Shown here in pieces: positions 1-8,142 of a DNA stretch of 64,000 nucleotides. The stretch spans positions 1,178,001 to 1,242,000 of the forward strand of contig NZ_CP032549.1 of assembly GCF_012221945.1 (NCBI RefSeq), in the 5' to 3' direction. The stretch is from Glutamicibacter mishrai (GTDB lineage Bacteria > Actinomycetota > Actinomycetes > Actinomycetales > Micrococcaceae). A program made the translations under genes and the position numbers. Positions within the stretch are counted from its first letter, which is position 1, and each line of letters opens with the position of its first letter. Under the pieces are notes generated by a model. It made no database searches. It saw only the letters and a program-made list of their open reading frames with translations, and was not told the origin of the DNA.

Positions 1-196
1 GGCGAGGACGCTCAGAACTAGCGACGTTGCCCCTAGGTTTCCTGACAATCGAGTATTTGATGACGGGAGTTGTGAAGACAACGCCGCTACATCCTTGGAT
101 GTTTTAGTCATGGTGGGTTCCTTGGAGAGAGGGAGGAAACGAACCGCACTTGCCGGTCGTGTGATGCGAAGCACCGGTGCGATGGCCACCACACTA

Positions 197-212
197 CCTA
201 ACGACCGTAAGT
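197..212. promoter_or_regulatory. Putative TetR operator, copy 1
   Basis: CCTAACG-AC-CGTAAGT has the 7-2-7 layout of the copies at 280 and 4426; its right half differs from the best copy at two positions. An alternative palindrome using CCTAAC (197-202) and GTTAGG (211-216) overlaps it. It lies 155 bases upstream of the reductase start. Binding by the TetR protein at 3639 is inferred from position and recurrence. Confidence 0.5.
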
Positions 213-279
213 TAGGGAAGAGGTTGTTTGTTTTTGTTTACAAGACGTTTACGAGCCCCGAAAAATTCACCCTAGACAT

Positions 280-295
280 CCTAACGAACGTTAGG
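280..295. promoter_or_regulatory. Putative TetR operator, copy 2 (perfect palindrome)
   Basis: CCTAACG-AA-CGTTAGG is a perfect 7+7 inverted repeat with a two-base spacer, typical in size of TetR-family operators. It ends 72 bases before the reductase start at 368, where a promoter would be expected. It is the best of the three copies. Confidence 0.65.
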
Positions 296-357
296 TAGCG
301 TTGTGGTAATCAAGAATCATGTTCTACATAGATGCAAGAATTACCTGTAGTTTCATT

Positions 358-363
358 AGGAGA
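358..363 (+). promoter_or_regulatory. Ribosome-binding site fixing the reductase start
   Basis: AGGAGA lies four bases before the ATG at 368. The longest open frame begins at 332, but that upstream ATG has no such site, so 368 is taken as the true start. Confidence 0.75.
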
Positions 364-367
364 TATT

Positions 368-1657
368 ATGTCCATTTATACAAATTATTTGTCAGGCGTC
401 AGGCCGGACGGTGGACATCATGATGAAAAAATTTCAGCCCATGTTGCGATTGTTGGATCCGGCCCAACCGGATGTTTCGCCGCACTTGCGATGCTCAAAT
501 GTGTCCCCGAAGTACGAATTACAGTCTTCGAAGCCAGACCTACTCCATACGGACTTTTACGCTACGGAGTGGCTCCTGACCATCAAGGAATGAAAAACGT
601 GACTCGGCAGTTTGAGCGGTTATTCGGATCGAACCAAGTCGAATTCGTAGGCAACGTTCGAATCGGGCAAGATCTCCCTTTTGAGGTCCTCCAGGAAAAC
701 TTTGATTTTGTAGTCATAGCGACAGGGCTTCCTTCTGAACGGGCACTTCCCGTGCCGGTCCACCCCGGTGCCAAGGTTTGGGGCGCCAGCCAGCTGCTTC
801 GCTACCTCAACGCCGATCCAGACAGTGACCTGCGCACAAGAGAAACTGTGGAATTAGGCGATTCTGTTCTCATCATCGGCTCAGGAAATGTCGCAATGGA
901 TGTAGCGAGATTACTCGCCAAGTCCGATGAAGGTTTTGACGGATCGGATGTCGATGACGCGGCTCGAGAAGCGTTAGCACCGTCGAAAATTACTCGCATC
1001 ACGTTGCTCTCCCGAAGCCCCTACGAACAAGTTCGTTGGGATCCGTCGATGTTCAAGGAGCTGTGCTCCATCCCCGGTGTTGAGGTCTATCTGGACGGAA
1101 GACGCTCCACGGAAGAGACTGACACATCCTCGGGGCCAACGCGCCATCAACCACTTCGCGTCGAAGTTTTTTTCAACCAGAAACTGCGCGAAATCGACCT
1201 CCAGGAAGACAATGCCTATGACAATCAACTAATTGTCAGAACGCAAAATGGAACATCTGACGCTCACCTGTCCGCCGAGTCTCCCAAAACGTCCTTTCGG
1301 GCATCGGCTGTCATTGCAGCGATTGGCTTCGAAGAGCGTCGTATCGGTTTTGGCGAAGTTCCTGCCGACAATGTACTTCGCACCGGCGGGTGTGCTACCG
1401 GCCGGCTAGGAAACCTCGCCGAAAACCGAGCGCTTGCAAAACAGACTGCGCAACTGGTCGCCGCAAAGGTGGGAAAACAATCCGAACTCACGGGTTTGGC
1501 CGGGGTTGCACCATTCCTGACTCAAACTCCGGTTTCATTTTCTGATTGGAAAGCCATTGATGAAGCTGAAATAACTAGGGCACGGCCCGGTCGCATCAGG
1601 CAAAAGTTCACATCATGGTCCGAAATGAGCGACGTAGTCGCACAGACGCGCAGCTAA
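368..1657 (+). CDS. FAD/NADPH-dependent flavodoxin reductase, XplB/adrenodoxin-reductase type
   Basis: This 429-aa flavoprotein most likely passes electrons from NAD(P)H to the flavodoxin domain of the P450 encoded 57 bases downstream. The FAD-binding motif GSGPTG is at residues 30-35, followed by the adrenodoxin-reductase-type stretch PYGLLRYGVAPDHQGMK. A second Rossmann motif, GSGNVAMD, is at about 171-178 for NADPH. The C-terminal ATGRLGN-ENRALAKQTA region closes the FAD site. Family and length fit FprA, adrenodoxin reductase and XplB. No ferredoxin gene is nearby, which makes sense because the partner carries its own flavodoxin. The start at 368 is chosen for its AGGAGA site. Codons are more A/T-ended than in genes beyond 6,390. 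The pairing with the P450 is inferred from gene order. Confidence 0.85.
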   Translation: MSIYTNYLSGVRPDGGHHDEKISAHVAIVGSGPTGCFAALAMLKCVPEVRITVFEARPTPYGLLRYGVAPDHQGMKNVTRQFERLFGSNQVEFVGNVRIGQDLPFEVLQENFDFVVIATGLPSERALPVPVHPGAKVWGASQLLRYLNADPDSDLRTRETVELGDSVLIIGSGNVAMDVARLLAKSDEGFDGSDVDDAAREALAPSKITRITLLSRSPYEQVRWDPSMFKELCSIPGVEVYLDGRRSTEETDTSSGPTRHQPLRVEVFFNQKLREIDLQEDNAYDNQLIVRTQNGTSDAHLSAESPKTSFRASAVIAAIGFEERRIGFGEVPADNVLRTGGCATGRLGNLAENRALAKQTAQLVAAKVGKQSELTGLAGVAPFLTQTPVSFSDWKAIDEAEITRARPGRIRQKFTSWSEMSDVVAQTRS

Positions 1658-1714
1658 TAACTCTTTGCTTCACCGTACAAATCAACCGACACCTAATCAC
1701 AAAAGGAAACACCG

Positions 1715-3373
1715 ATGACTCAAGTCAACGTTTGGTATGGAACAGAATCCGGAAACGCAGAAATGGTGGGAGATGAGATCGCCGCAGCACTTTCCTCCAC
1801 GAGGTTCACGAGCAATTTAAGCGAATTACCCGAGATCAGTGTTTCAGACGTTTCCAACGCAGAACTCACCATTTTCGTTACTTCCACCTACGGCGAGGGC
1901 GGGCTGCCGGCAACGACAGAACCTTTCTACGACGCGCTGTCGGCTGAACGCCCAGATCTAAGCGGGCTCAAGTTCGCCGCTTTCGGATTGGGAGATCGCA
2001 CCTACGAAAACTACAACAATGCGGTAGCAACAGTATCTACGCTCTTGGTCGACCTAGGAGCTGAACAAATCGGGCCAACCGGAACGCATGACGCAGTGAC
2101 CGGACTCGATCCCGCACAGGTTGCCCAAGAATGGCTCACGAACGAGATCCTGCCCATCCTCGATGCCGAAGGCGAGACCGAACAAGTGGAAAAAAGCTCA
2201 CACTCTTCTGACCTGTTCCCATGGAGCAACGAAGACTTCCAGAAAAATCCTCATCCCTGGTACGACGCAGCTCGCGAACTGGGTCCCGTTCATCAGACTG
2301 ACGACAGGACATTCGTCGTTCTTGGCTACGATGAGGCGATGAAATTCGTCAAAGAACCAAGCATGAGCATCCGTGAACCAGATTGGATTCAAGAAAATCC
2401 ATGGAAGGCTTTTGGAAATACCGTTCTCTCTCTTGACCCGCCTAATCACACAAAGGCACGTCGATTGTTTTCTCGCTGGTTCACCCCGAAGCTGATCAAG
2501 CAGTGGGTCGGGGCGACAAAGACTTCTATGGAGGGAATTCTCGCTGGGTACAAGCCCGGACAGGTAATCGACGGCCACTTTGATTTGGGCGTTGTTCCGA
2601 CTCATACAACTATGGCGCAAGTACTGGGATTCCCGGACGGCGAAGTAGAGCCTCTGTTCTGGGCGCTGTGGAATGCAATGCTGATTCAGGCAACTGATCC
2701 GGCCCCAGAAACGCGCGAACAATCCATCGAAAGCTTGGACTACATGTTCAACACTACCGCGAAGCTGCTCAAGGAAAAGGAAGAGAATCCAGGCAACGGT
2801 CTGGCAGATGAGCTCCTAGCGGCAAGCAAACGGGGTGAAATCACCGAACGAGAAGTCCTGGAAAATATGGTCCTTTTCTACATGTCAGGCGCACCGAATC
2901 CAGCGTATCTAGTGGGAGCCGGACTTGAGATCTTCGCCGAGCATCCAGAAGTCCTTCGAGAGTACCGGGATAATCCAGGAGCCCGCGAACAGATTGTCAA
3001 CGAGATCGCTCGGCTAAATCCCGTCGAACTCCTGCTTACCCGATTCCCGACCCAGGATATCGAAATTGCGGGCGTCTCCATTCCGGCTGGTTCAATGGTC
3101 AAATTCCCTATCGGGGCCGTGAACCGCGATCCGAAAATTTTTGACAACCCGCACGAGTTTGATTTCACACGGCCGATCGATGCGAGCCGAAACCTTACCT
3201 TCGGTTTGGGTACACATAGTTGTGCAGGTCAGTTGATTGCCCGTGCTGAAATTGACATCATCTTCACAATGATTGCGGAGCGATTTACCGAAGTCACGAT
3301 TGCTCAGGAGCCAATCCGCGTCATCACGGACCGACTAGTCGCATATGACAAGATGCCTGTCACGCTGTCGTAG
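1715..3373 (+). CDS. Flavodoxin-cytochrome P450 fusion, XplA-like
   Basis: A 552-aa fusion: flavodoxin domain at about 1-145 (FMN-binding GTESGNAE at 9-16, TSTYGEGGLP near 56-65), a linker, then a P450 from about 165. The K-helix ExxR is E430-R433 and the heme motif FGLGTHSC-A-G puts the thiolate ligand at Cys503. This order is that of XplA, the Rhodococcus P450 that reduces RDX, and the length is the 552 aa I recall for XplA. The I-helix reads MSGAPNP (390-396): the usual acid-alcohol pair is absent, with Pro394 and Asn395 in its place. Residue 438 is Glu. From memory XplA has Met394, Ala395 and Gln438, so the substrate may differ. RBS AAAGGAAA at 1702. The function on an unknown xenobiotic or natural product is inferred. 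Confidence 0.88.
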   Translation: MTQVNVWYGTESGNAEMVGDEIAAALSSTRFTSNLSELPEISVSDVSNAELTIFVTSTYGEGGLPATTEPFYDALSAERPDLSGLKFAAFGLGDRTYENYNNAVATVSTLLVDLGAEQIGPTGTHDAVTGLDPAQVAQEWLTNEILPILDAEGETEQVEKSSHSSDLFPWSNEDFQKNPHPWYDAARELGPVHQTDDRTFVVLGYDEAMKFVKEPSMSIREPDWIQENPWKAFGNTVLSLDPPNHTKARRLFSRWFTPKLIKQWVGATKTSMEGILAGYKPGQVIDGHFDLGVVPTHTTMAQVLGFPDGEVEPLFWALWNAMLIQATDPAPETREQSIESLDYMFNTTAKLLKEKEENPGNGLADELLAASKRGEITEREVLENMVLFYMSGAPNPAYLVGAGLEIFAEHPEVLREYRDNPGAREQIVNEIARLNPVELLLTRFPTQDIEIAGVSIPAGSMVKFPIGAVNRDPKIFDNPHEFDFTRPIDASRNLTFGLGTHSCAGQLIARAEIDIIFTMIAERFTEVTIAQEPIRVITDRLVAYDKMPVTLS

Positions 3374-3638
3374 CAACCCGCTTTGCTTGGTGGAGAGCTC
3401 CGCAAAGCTCTCCACCAAGCGATCTCCTCGGTCGCACCAACGCAAACTCGTCAGCTTTTGCCTCAATGAAGGTCGGATGATTTGTTCGAACTGGACTCGA
3501 CTTTTGCGTAGGAAAGATCAGTGCGTCGAAAACTCGCAATCTCGTATTGAACAGCACATTCGAGCAGCAAAATCAACAGTTTTAACAGTGGAGCAGGCGA
3601 ACTGCGAGCAAGTCAGGTTTGCAGGATAAACAGATAAG
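3374..3638. other. Intergenic region between P450 and TetR genes
   Basis: Apart from the strong hairpin at 3385-3420, I see no gene, and no copy of the CCTAACG operator. Overlapping open frames on both strands have no recognisable product. The TetR promoter must lie here but I could not identify it. Confidence 0.5.
3385..3420 (+). terminator. Hairpin terminator after the P450
   Basis: A perfect 15-bp stem (3385-3399 with 3406-3420) and a 6-base loop start 12 bases after the P450 stop. No T tract follows, as is common in actinobacteria. It separates the reductase-P450 unit from the TetR gene. Confidence 0.75.
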
Positions 3639-4349
3639 ATGATGGTTATGACCGCTAATGGAGCAACGACAAAAAAGAAAAAGACATCGTCAGCGCCTAT
3701 GGCATTACCTTTTCGCCAGCTAGCGTTGGATGAATTCGCGCGTCAGTTCGATACTGCTCATATAGAGGACATGTCTCCTGCTAAGCGTCGTGTCGTCGAA
3801 GCATTCCTAAGGCTGTGCGTAGTACACGGGATGCAGTCCGTTAGCATGCGTACGCTGGCAAAAGAACTTGATATCAAGGCACCTACAATTTATTCGCATT
3901 TCCCAGGTGGTCGGGACGAAATCATCGCAGAATCCCTGCGCTGGCACTTCCATCATTTTTGCAGCGCCCTTGTTGATGCAGTTCGCCCCGCGAAGGACGC
4001 TTCGTCCTTTCTCGACGCGATGATCCGGCTCCACTTCGTACGCCAGGTTCAATTGCCCGAAAGCAATTTGTGGGATTTGATTGTTGGTATAGACCGATCA
4101 GTGCAAATCCTTCCTGTGGACCTCAGCGTGCAAGTGGCGCATTGGGTCGATCTATACGAATCGCTGTACATTGCGGTTGCTCGTGACCTCGGACTCGAAG
4201 ATGTCACGATCAAGGTGAAAATGGTCAACACACTGCTGGAGGGTTCAACCAGATGGTTCGAACCGACAAAGACAGCCAAGGGCCTGTCTCGAGGCGCTGA
4301 TCAAGCCGTGGCCATTTCCCGTCAAATTCTCGGAATGGCCGCTTCCTAA
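3639..4349 (+). CDS. TetR-family transcriptional regulator
   Basis: A 236-aa TetR repressor with a long basic N-terminal arm (TKKKKTSS). The helix-turn-helix is at about residues 67-88 (SVSMRTLAKELDIKAPTIYSHF), the classic TetR pattern with YxHF. The C-terminal ligand-binding part has no recognisable specificity. It sits between the reductase-P450 unit and the VOC-MFS unit, and identical-layout palindromes precede both, so it probably represses both until the substrate or a product is present. No such box is seen in front of its own gene. The start is ambiguous between ATGs at 3639, 3642 and 3648; no strong ribosome site decides. Confidence 0.85.
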   Translation: MMVMTANGATTKKKKTSSAPMALPFRQLALDEFARQFDTAHIEDMSPAKRRVVEAFLRLCVVHGMQSVSMRTLAKELDIKAPTIYSHFPGGRDEIIAESLRWHFHHFCSALVDAVRPAKDASSFLDAMIRLHFVRQVQLPESNLWDLIVGIDRSVQILPVDLSVQVAHWVDLYESLYIAVARDLGLEDVTIKVKMVNTLLEGSTRWFEPTKTAKGLSRGADQAVAISRQILGMAAS

Positions 4350-4425
4350 CTAGCCTGATCACCATCAGAACCAACGCTTAGTTGCTTTGTCCAAATCTCA
4401 ACACAAATTCTTATATACACACCCG

Positions 4426-4441
4426 CCTACCGACCGTTAGT
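4426..4441. promoter_or_regulatory. Putative TetR operator, copy 3
   Basis: CCTACCG-AC-CGTTAGT matches the 280-295 palindrome in layout and in 13 of 16 positions. It lies 41 bases upstream of the VOC gene start and puts the VOC-MFS unit under the same probable control as the reductase-P450 unit. Confidence 0.6.
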
Positions 4442-4482
4442 TAGCAGAAGATGCTTTTGCATCCGTAGACATCGAGAGACAA

Positions 4483-5001
4483 ATGATCACAGTTAAGAGA
4501 GCATTCGACCATATCGGCATGTCTGTCCCCGATCTTGAGGAAGCAGTCGACTTTTTTGTCGATGCCCTAGGGTTCGAAGTGGTTATCAAAGCAGGGCCGT
4601 TTGATGATTTTGGATATGTCTGGCCTGGTGAGCTGGGACCCGAGCCAGGAACACTGCGACAAGCGAACCTAGTACTGGGTGATTCATTCAATATCGAGCT
4701 GCTTGAGTACACGAATCGAACTGCCGCCATTCCTGATGCAGCGCCTCGACCTGCGGATCCAGGCGGCTGGCACCTATGCCTGCATGTCGACGACATTGAT
4801 AAGGCAAGCGACGAATTAGCAAGTCGTCTAGACACCACTAAGATTTCGGACATCATCCAGGAAGAACAGGATATGGAAGGACTGAGGTGGGCCTATTTCA
4901 GAACCACATGGGGGTTAGTGCTCGAACTCATTCAGTGGTCTCCTGGAATGCCTTACGAATCAACGACGCAGGCACGAATGGCATTGCCCCGCTGGGCTTG
5001 A
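4483..5001 (+). CDS. VOC-family metalloenzyme (glyoxalase/epimerase fold)
   Basis: A 172-aa vicinal-oxygen-chelate protein with two beta-alpha-beta-beta-beta modules. His10 (FDHIGM), Glu72 (FNIELLEY), His97 (GWHLCLHVDD) and Glu148 (VLELIQW) fit the H-E-H-E metal ligands of type I VOC enzymes such as glyoxalase I and methylmalonyl-CoA epimerase. Members also include ring-cleaving dioxygenases and lyases, so the reaction cannot be read from the fold. Its place behind a copy of the shared operator suggests it acts on the P450 product. A weak purine stretch (GAGAGA) precedes the ATG. Confidence 0.8.
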   Translation: MITVKRAFDHIGMSVPDLEEAVDFFVDALGFEVVIKAGPFDDFGYVWPGELGPEPGTLRQANLVLGDSFNIELLEYTNRTAAIPDAAPRPADPGGWHLCLHVDDIDKASDELASRLDTTKISDIIQEEQDMEGLRWAYFRTTWGLVLELIQWSPGMPYESTTQARMALPRWA

Positions 5002-5139
5002 TTACCTCGAAACTGAAAACTGCTGATACTTTCCGCTGAAGGCGTCCGGTAGTTTCCGAGTTCACTGATCCACTCCCCTATAAGTTCTCAAGCGTTATGC
5101 CACACCCGGCTTCCACAATCTTCAAAGGTTAAACTTGCA

Positions 5140-6348
5140 ATGGAAATTTCGAATTCCCCGGCACGAGGCGAACTGACTCGACGTCGGCGCGCCGTGTTCG
5201 CGGCATTTGTCGCTTTCGGTCTGGTTCTGGGGTCGTGGGCAGCTCACCTGCCAATTTTGAAATCAAATTTGCACGCAAGTACATCCGAACTAGGGATTAT
5301 CCTGCTCATACTGGGCGGTGGCGCATTTTTCGGAATGCAGGCCAGCGGATATGCCGCCAACAAATTCGGGAGCGGGAAAGTCGCAGCCATCGGCTCATTG
5401 GCGCTCTCGGTAACCACCGTTCCTCCACTTTTCTGCTCGACCTGGGCATCTGCAGCGATAGCTTCTCTGGCGATGGGCATTAGCGTGGGGATCATTGAAG
5501 TAGGCGCTAATGCCGCCGCCGTAGAAGTTGAACGCGAGTACCAACGGCCCATCATGTCTTCTTTCCACGGCATGTTCTCCGTAGGCAGTGTGCTGGGTTC
5601 AGTGATCGGAGCCGGCGCATTTGCTCTCAATATCAGTTATCGGTTCACGTTGCCTACCGTTGCCTTGATGGTGCTCATTTTGCTTGTGGTCTCAGCAAAA
5701 ACACTGATGACAATTCAGACAGACCCGACTCCACAGGTCGTAACCGGCTCAACTGCTACCTCAAGCAGGGTTCAACGAAGCAATCGCCAAACGATGCAGC
5801 TCATCGCTTACGGATGCTTGGCATTCCTGCTGTTACTGACCGAAGGGTCTGCCATGGATTGGAGCAGCCTTCACGCCCAGGAGCACTTGGACGCGACATC
5901 CAGCGGTGCGGCGTTGGCCTTGGCGTGTTTCGTGAGCGCAATGACAATTGGACGATTCACAATCGACCGTCTCGCGGAACGAATCGGTCCCGCGCGAATT
6001 CTCCGTTATGGCTCTGCCCTGTCGATCGCCGGACTCATAGCCGTCTTTTGCTCTCCAGTCCTTCCGCTTGCGTGCATTGGCTGGGCTGCTATGGGGCTAG
6101 GCCTCTCCGGCTGTGTCCCGCAGGTATTTACCGCAACAGGAAATCTTTCTGGTTCAAATGCCAAAGAACTAGCCCGCGTCGTAGGCGCTGGATATATTGC
6201 GGTGCTCGCCGGTCCCGCGATCATCGGTTGGCTAGCCGACCAGTTTGGAATCAACAACGCCTTCATCCTGCCAATCATTGGCATGGTCATCTGTCTGGTA
6301 TCCGCCAACATACTGGAACCGAAGAAAGAGCCAGTAGCTACCCACTAA
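5140..6348 (+). CDS. MFS transporter, YbjJ-like
   Basis: A 402-aa major facilitator with about 12 hydrophobic segments and a short basic N-terminus (TRRRRAVF). The segments SSFHGMFSVGSVLGS and LTEGSAMDWSSLHAQ resemble the YbjJ/fucose-permease-like branch of MFS. It follows the VOC gene by 138 bases with no terminator seen, so it may share its transcript. In context it probably imports the P450 substrate or exports a product; the direction cannot be told from sequence. It ends the low-GC block and runs tail-to-tail into the 3-hydroxybutyrate dehydrogenase gene. Confidence 0.82.
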   Translation: MEISNSPARGELTRRRRAVFAAFVAFGLVLGSWAAHLPILKSNLHASTSELGIILLILGGGAFFGMQASGYAANKFGSGKVAAIGSLALSVTTVPPLFCSTWASAAIASLAMGISVGIIEVGANAAAVEVEREYQRPIMSSFHGMFSVGSVLGSVIGAGAFALNISYRFTLPTVALMVLILLVVSAKTLMTIQTDPTPQVVTGSTATSSRVQRSNRQTMQLIAYGCLAFLLLLTEGSAMDWSSLHAQEHLDATSSGAALALACFVSAMTIGRFTIDRLAERIGPARILRYGSALSIAGLIAVFCSPVLPLACIGWAAMGLGLSGCVPQVFTATGNLSGSNAKELARVVGAGYIAVLAGPAIIGWLADQFGINNAFILPIIGMVICLVSANILEPKKEPVATH

Positions 6349-6390
6349 GCAAGTACGCACGGTCCTGCTTCGAGAAAGCGGCCGCTGAAT

Positions 6391-7170
6391 CTACCGCGCG
6401 CTCCACCCGCCGTCCATGGTGTAGGAGGCACCGGTAACCATGCCTGCCATATCGGAGCTGAGCCAAGCAGCCAGGGAAGCGACTTCATCAGGCTCGACGA
6501 GCCTCTTGATTGCGGACTCGGTGAGCATGATTTTCTGGACCACTTCCGACTCCGGAATCTGATGCAGCTTGGCCTGGTCTGCGATCTGCTTTTCCACCAG
6601 GGCCGTACGGACATAGCCCGGGTTGATGCAGTTGCTGGTGATCCCGTGCTCCGCGCCTTCCAGCGCAGTGACCTTGGACAACCCTTCCAGACCGTGCTTG
6701 GCCGAAACATAGGCGCTCTTGAAAGCGCTGGCGCGCAGGCCATGAATCGATGAGATGTTGATGATCCGCCCGAAGCCGCGCTCGCGCATTCCGGGAAGCG
6801 CTGCGCGGATCAGCAGGAAGGGTGCTTCCAGCATCAGCCGGTGGATCAGCCGCCAGGCTTCGGGTTCGAATTCGTGGATCGCGGCCACTTTCTGGATGCC
6901 GGCGTTGTTGATCAAGATGTCGGTATCAATGCTGAGCTGCTCCAGTGCCGCGGTATCCGAAAGATCCACTGCCCACGCTGTTCCGCCGATCTTGCTCGCT
7001 GCCTCTTGGGCTGCTTCCTCGTTCAGGTCAGCGATTGCCACCTTGGCACTGGCTTGGGCCAAGGCCTGGGCGCAGGCGAAACCGATTCCCGAGGCTCCCC
7101 CGGTGACCAATGCGCGCCGGCCGTTCAATCCGCCCGTGGTGCTCGTTGGCAGTTCTGATTCTTGAGTCAT
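6391..7170 (-). CDS. 3-hydroxybutyrate dehydrogenase (SDR family)
   Basis: A 259-aa short-chain dehydrogenase that oxidises D-3-hydroxybutyrate to acetoacetate with NAD+. The Rossmann motif TGGASGIG, the NNAG motif, a catalytic Ser in NISSIHG, and YVSAK are all present, with ISSIHGLRAS...KSAYVSAKHG being typical of the 3-hydroxybutyrate dehydrogenase subfamily. The start at 7170 (MTQESEL) is preferred to longer frames because the SDR fold begins shortly after. The acetoacetate it makes would be used by the scoAB/thiolase cluster at 22,392-24,915. A related SDR specificity cannot be excluded. Confidence 0.82.
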   Translation of the reverse strand: MTQESELPTSTTGGLNGRRALVTGGASGIGFACAQALAQASAKVAIADLNEEAAQEAASKIGGTAWAVDLSDTAALEQLSIDTDILINNAGIQKVAAIHEFEPEAWRLIHRLMLEAPFLLIRAALPGMRERGFGRIINISSIHGLRASAFKSAYVSAKHGLEGLSKVTALEGAEHGITSNCINPGYVRTALVEKQIADQAKLHQIPESEVVQKIMLTESAIKRLVEPDEVASLAAWLSSDMAGMVTGASYTMDGGWSAR

Positions 7171-7427
7171 GGCCGGTGATATCCCTTCATGCGCACCATT
7201 GCGGCAGGCACCCGAACCTCGGGTGTTTACTGCAAAGTTATGGCCAGTTCCCGACACGGGTCAACGATTCACACTGTGCAGATTCCGCAGGTCAATGTGC
7301 GTTCATGCACAAGGAAGGATCCGAGGCAGCACACAGCGGTCAACCTCCGGAGGATATGCTGAAACAAGATCACCTGCCCCTGCCTCACAAGTCAGGGCCG
7401 TACATCATTCAAAGGAATCGGCAGCCA

Positions 7428-8135
7428 ATGACGACTTTACCGACCAACGATCCAGCGCCTGCGGTTCCAATCCGGCGCGCAGCCAGTGTCCTGATACTGC
7501 GCGAAGGCGCTGAAGGCTTTGAGGTTTTTGTCCAGCATCGCGAAGCCACCATGGATTTTGCCGCTGGCATGGTGGTTTATCCCGGGGGCAGGGTTGATCC
7601 CAAGGACAGCGAAACGGCCGGCAGCGGCCAGCTGGATCCGATGATCACCAGGACTCACGCCGAACGCTGGGCGCGTACCTCCGTGTGGGATCAGGGCGAA
7701 GCCAGCGCCCAGCAGAAGGCCGGAGAAATCCTGGCCGCCGCCCTGCGCGAGGTGTTCGAGGAAACCGGATTGGTCCTCGACCCCGGCCAGCTCTTCCCGT
7801 GGGCCAATTGGGTGACTCCCGAAGGCTTCCCGCGCCGGTTCGATACCTACTTTTTTGTCGCGGCGCTGGCTGCGGATCAGGAACCTGTGCACCAGACCAC
7901 CGAAGCCGTGCGCTCTGACTGGGCCAAGCCGCAAGAGCTCTTTGCGGCGCTTGAACGCGGCGAGCTGAAGATGATGCGCCCAACCCAGCGGACCCTGCTT
8001 GATGCCATGGAGCTGGGAACAGTGCAGGCCATTATCGCCAATGATGCGGTGATCACCGCGGTGCATCCAGACCCCCGCGATTCCCATTCCGCGCACCCGG
8101 TGCGCGCCAGCGAAATCGGCACACCAGGTTCCTGA
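7428..8135 (+). CDS. Nudix hydrolase
   Basis: A 235-aa Nudix protein that hydrolyses a nucleoside-diphosphate-linked compound. The Nudix box is GEILAAALREVFEETGL, with the Mg-binding REVFEE core. The N-terminus (AASVLILREGAEGFEVFVQHR) and the MDFAAGMVVYPGGRVDP stretch match the large actinobacterial NUDIX/NUDT19-like group, often annotated as CoA- or NADH-pyrophosphatase-like. The ATG at 7428 follows an AAAGGAA site; the open frame runs further upstream but lacks one. Substrate unknown. Confidence 0.85.
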   Translation: MTTLPTNDPAPAVPIRRAASVLILREGAEGFEVFVQHREATMDFAAGMVVYPGGRVDPKDSETAGSGQLDPMITRTHAERWARTSVWDQGEASAQQKAGEILAAALREVFEETGLVLDPGQLFPWANWVTPEGFPRRFDTYFFVAALAADQEPVHQTTEAVRSDWAKPQELFAALERGELKMMRPTQRTLLDAMELGTVQAIIANDAVITAVHPDPRDSHSAHPVRASEIGTPGS

Positions 8136-8142
8136 TTCCTGC

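Larger units (their letters stand above)
1..367. other. Non-coding leader of the P450 block
   Basis: About 370 bases precede the first convincing gene. They hold two copies of the putative TetR operator (197-212 and 280-295) and the ribosome-binding site of the reductase gene. A 67-codon open frame at 95-298 has no recognisable product and both operators lie within it, so I do not call it a gene. A weak promoter-like pair (TTGTGG at 301, TACATA at 325) lies just downstream of the second operator, which would suit repression, but I give it little weight. Confidence 0.5.

Noticed and set aside
95..298. 67-codon open frame in front of the reductase gene
   Set aside because: Both putative operators lie inside it, no ribosome site or recognisable product is seen, and regulatory DNA explains the region better.
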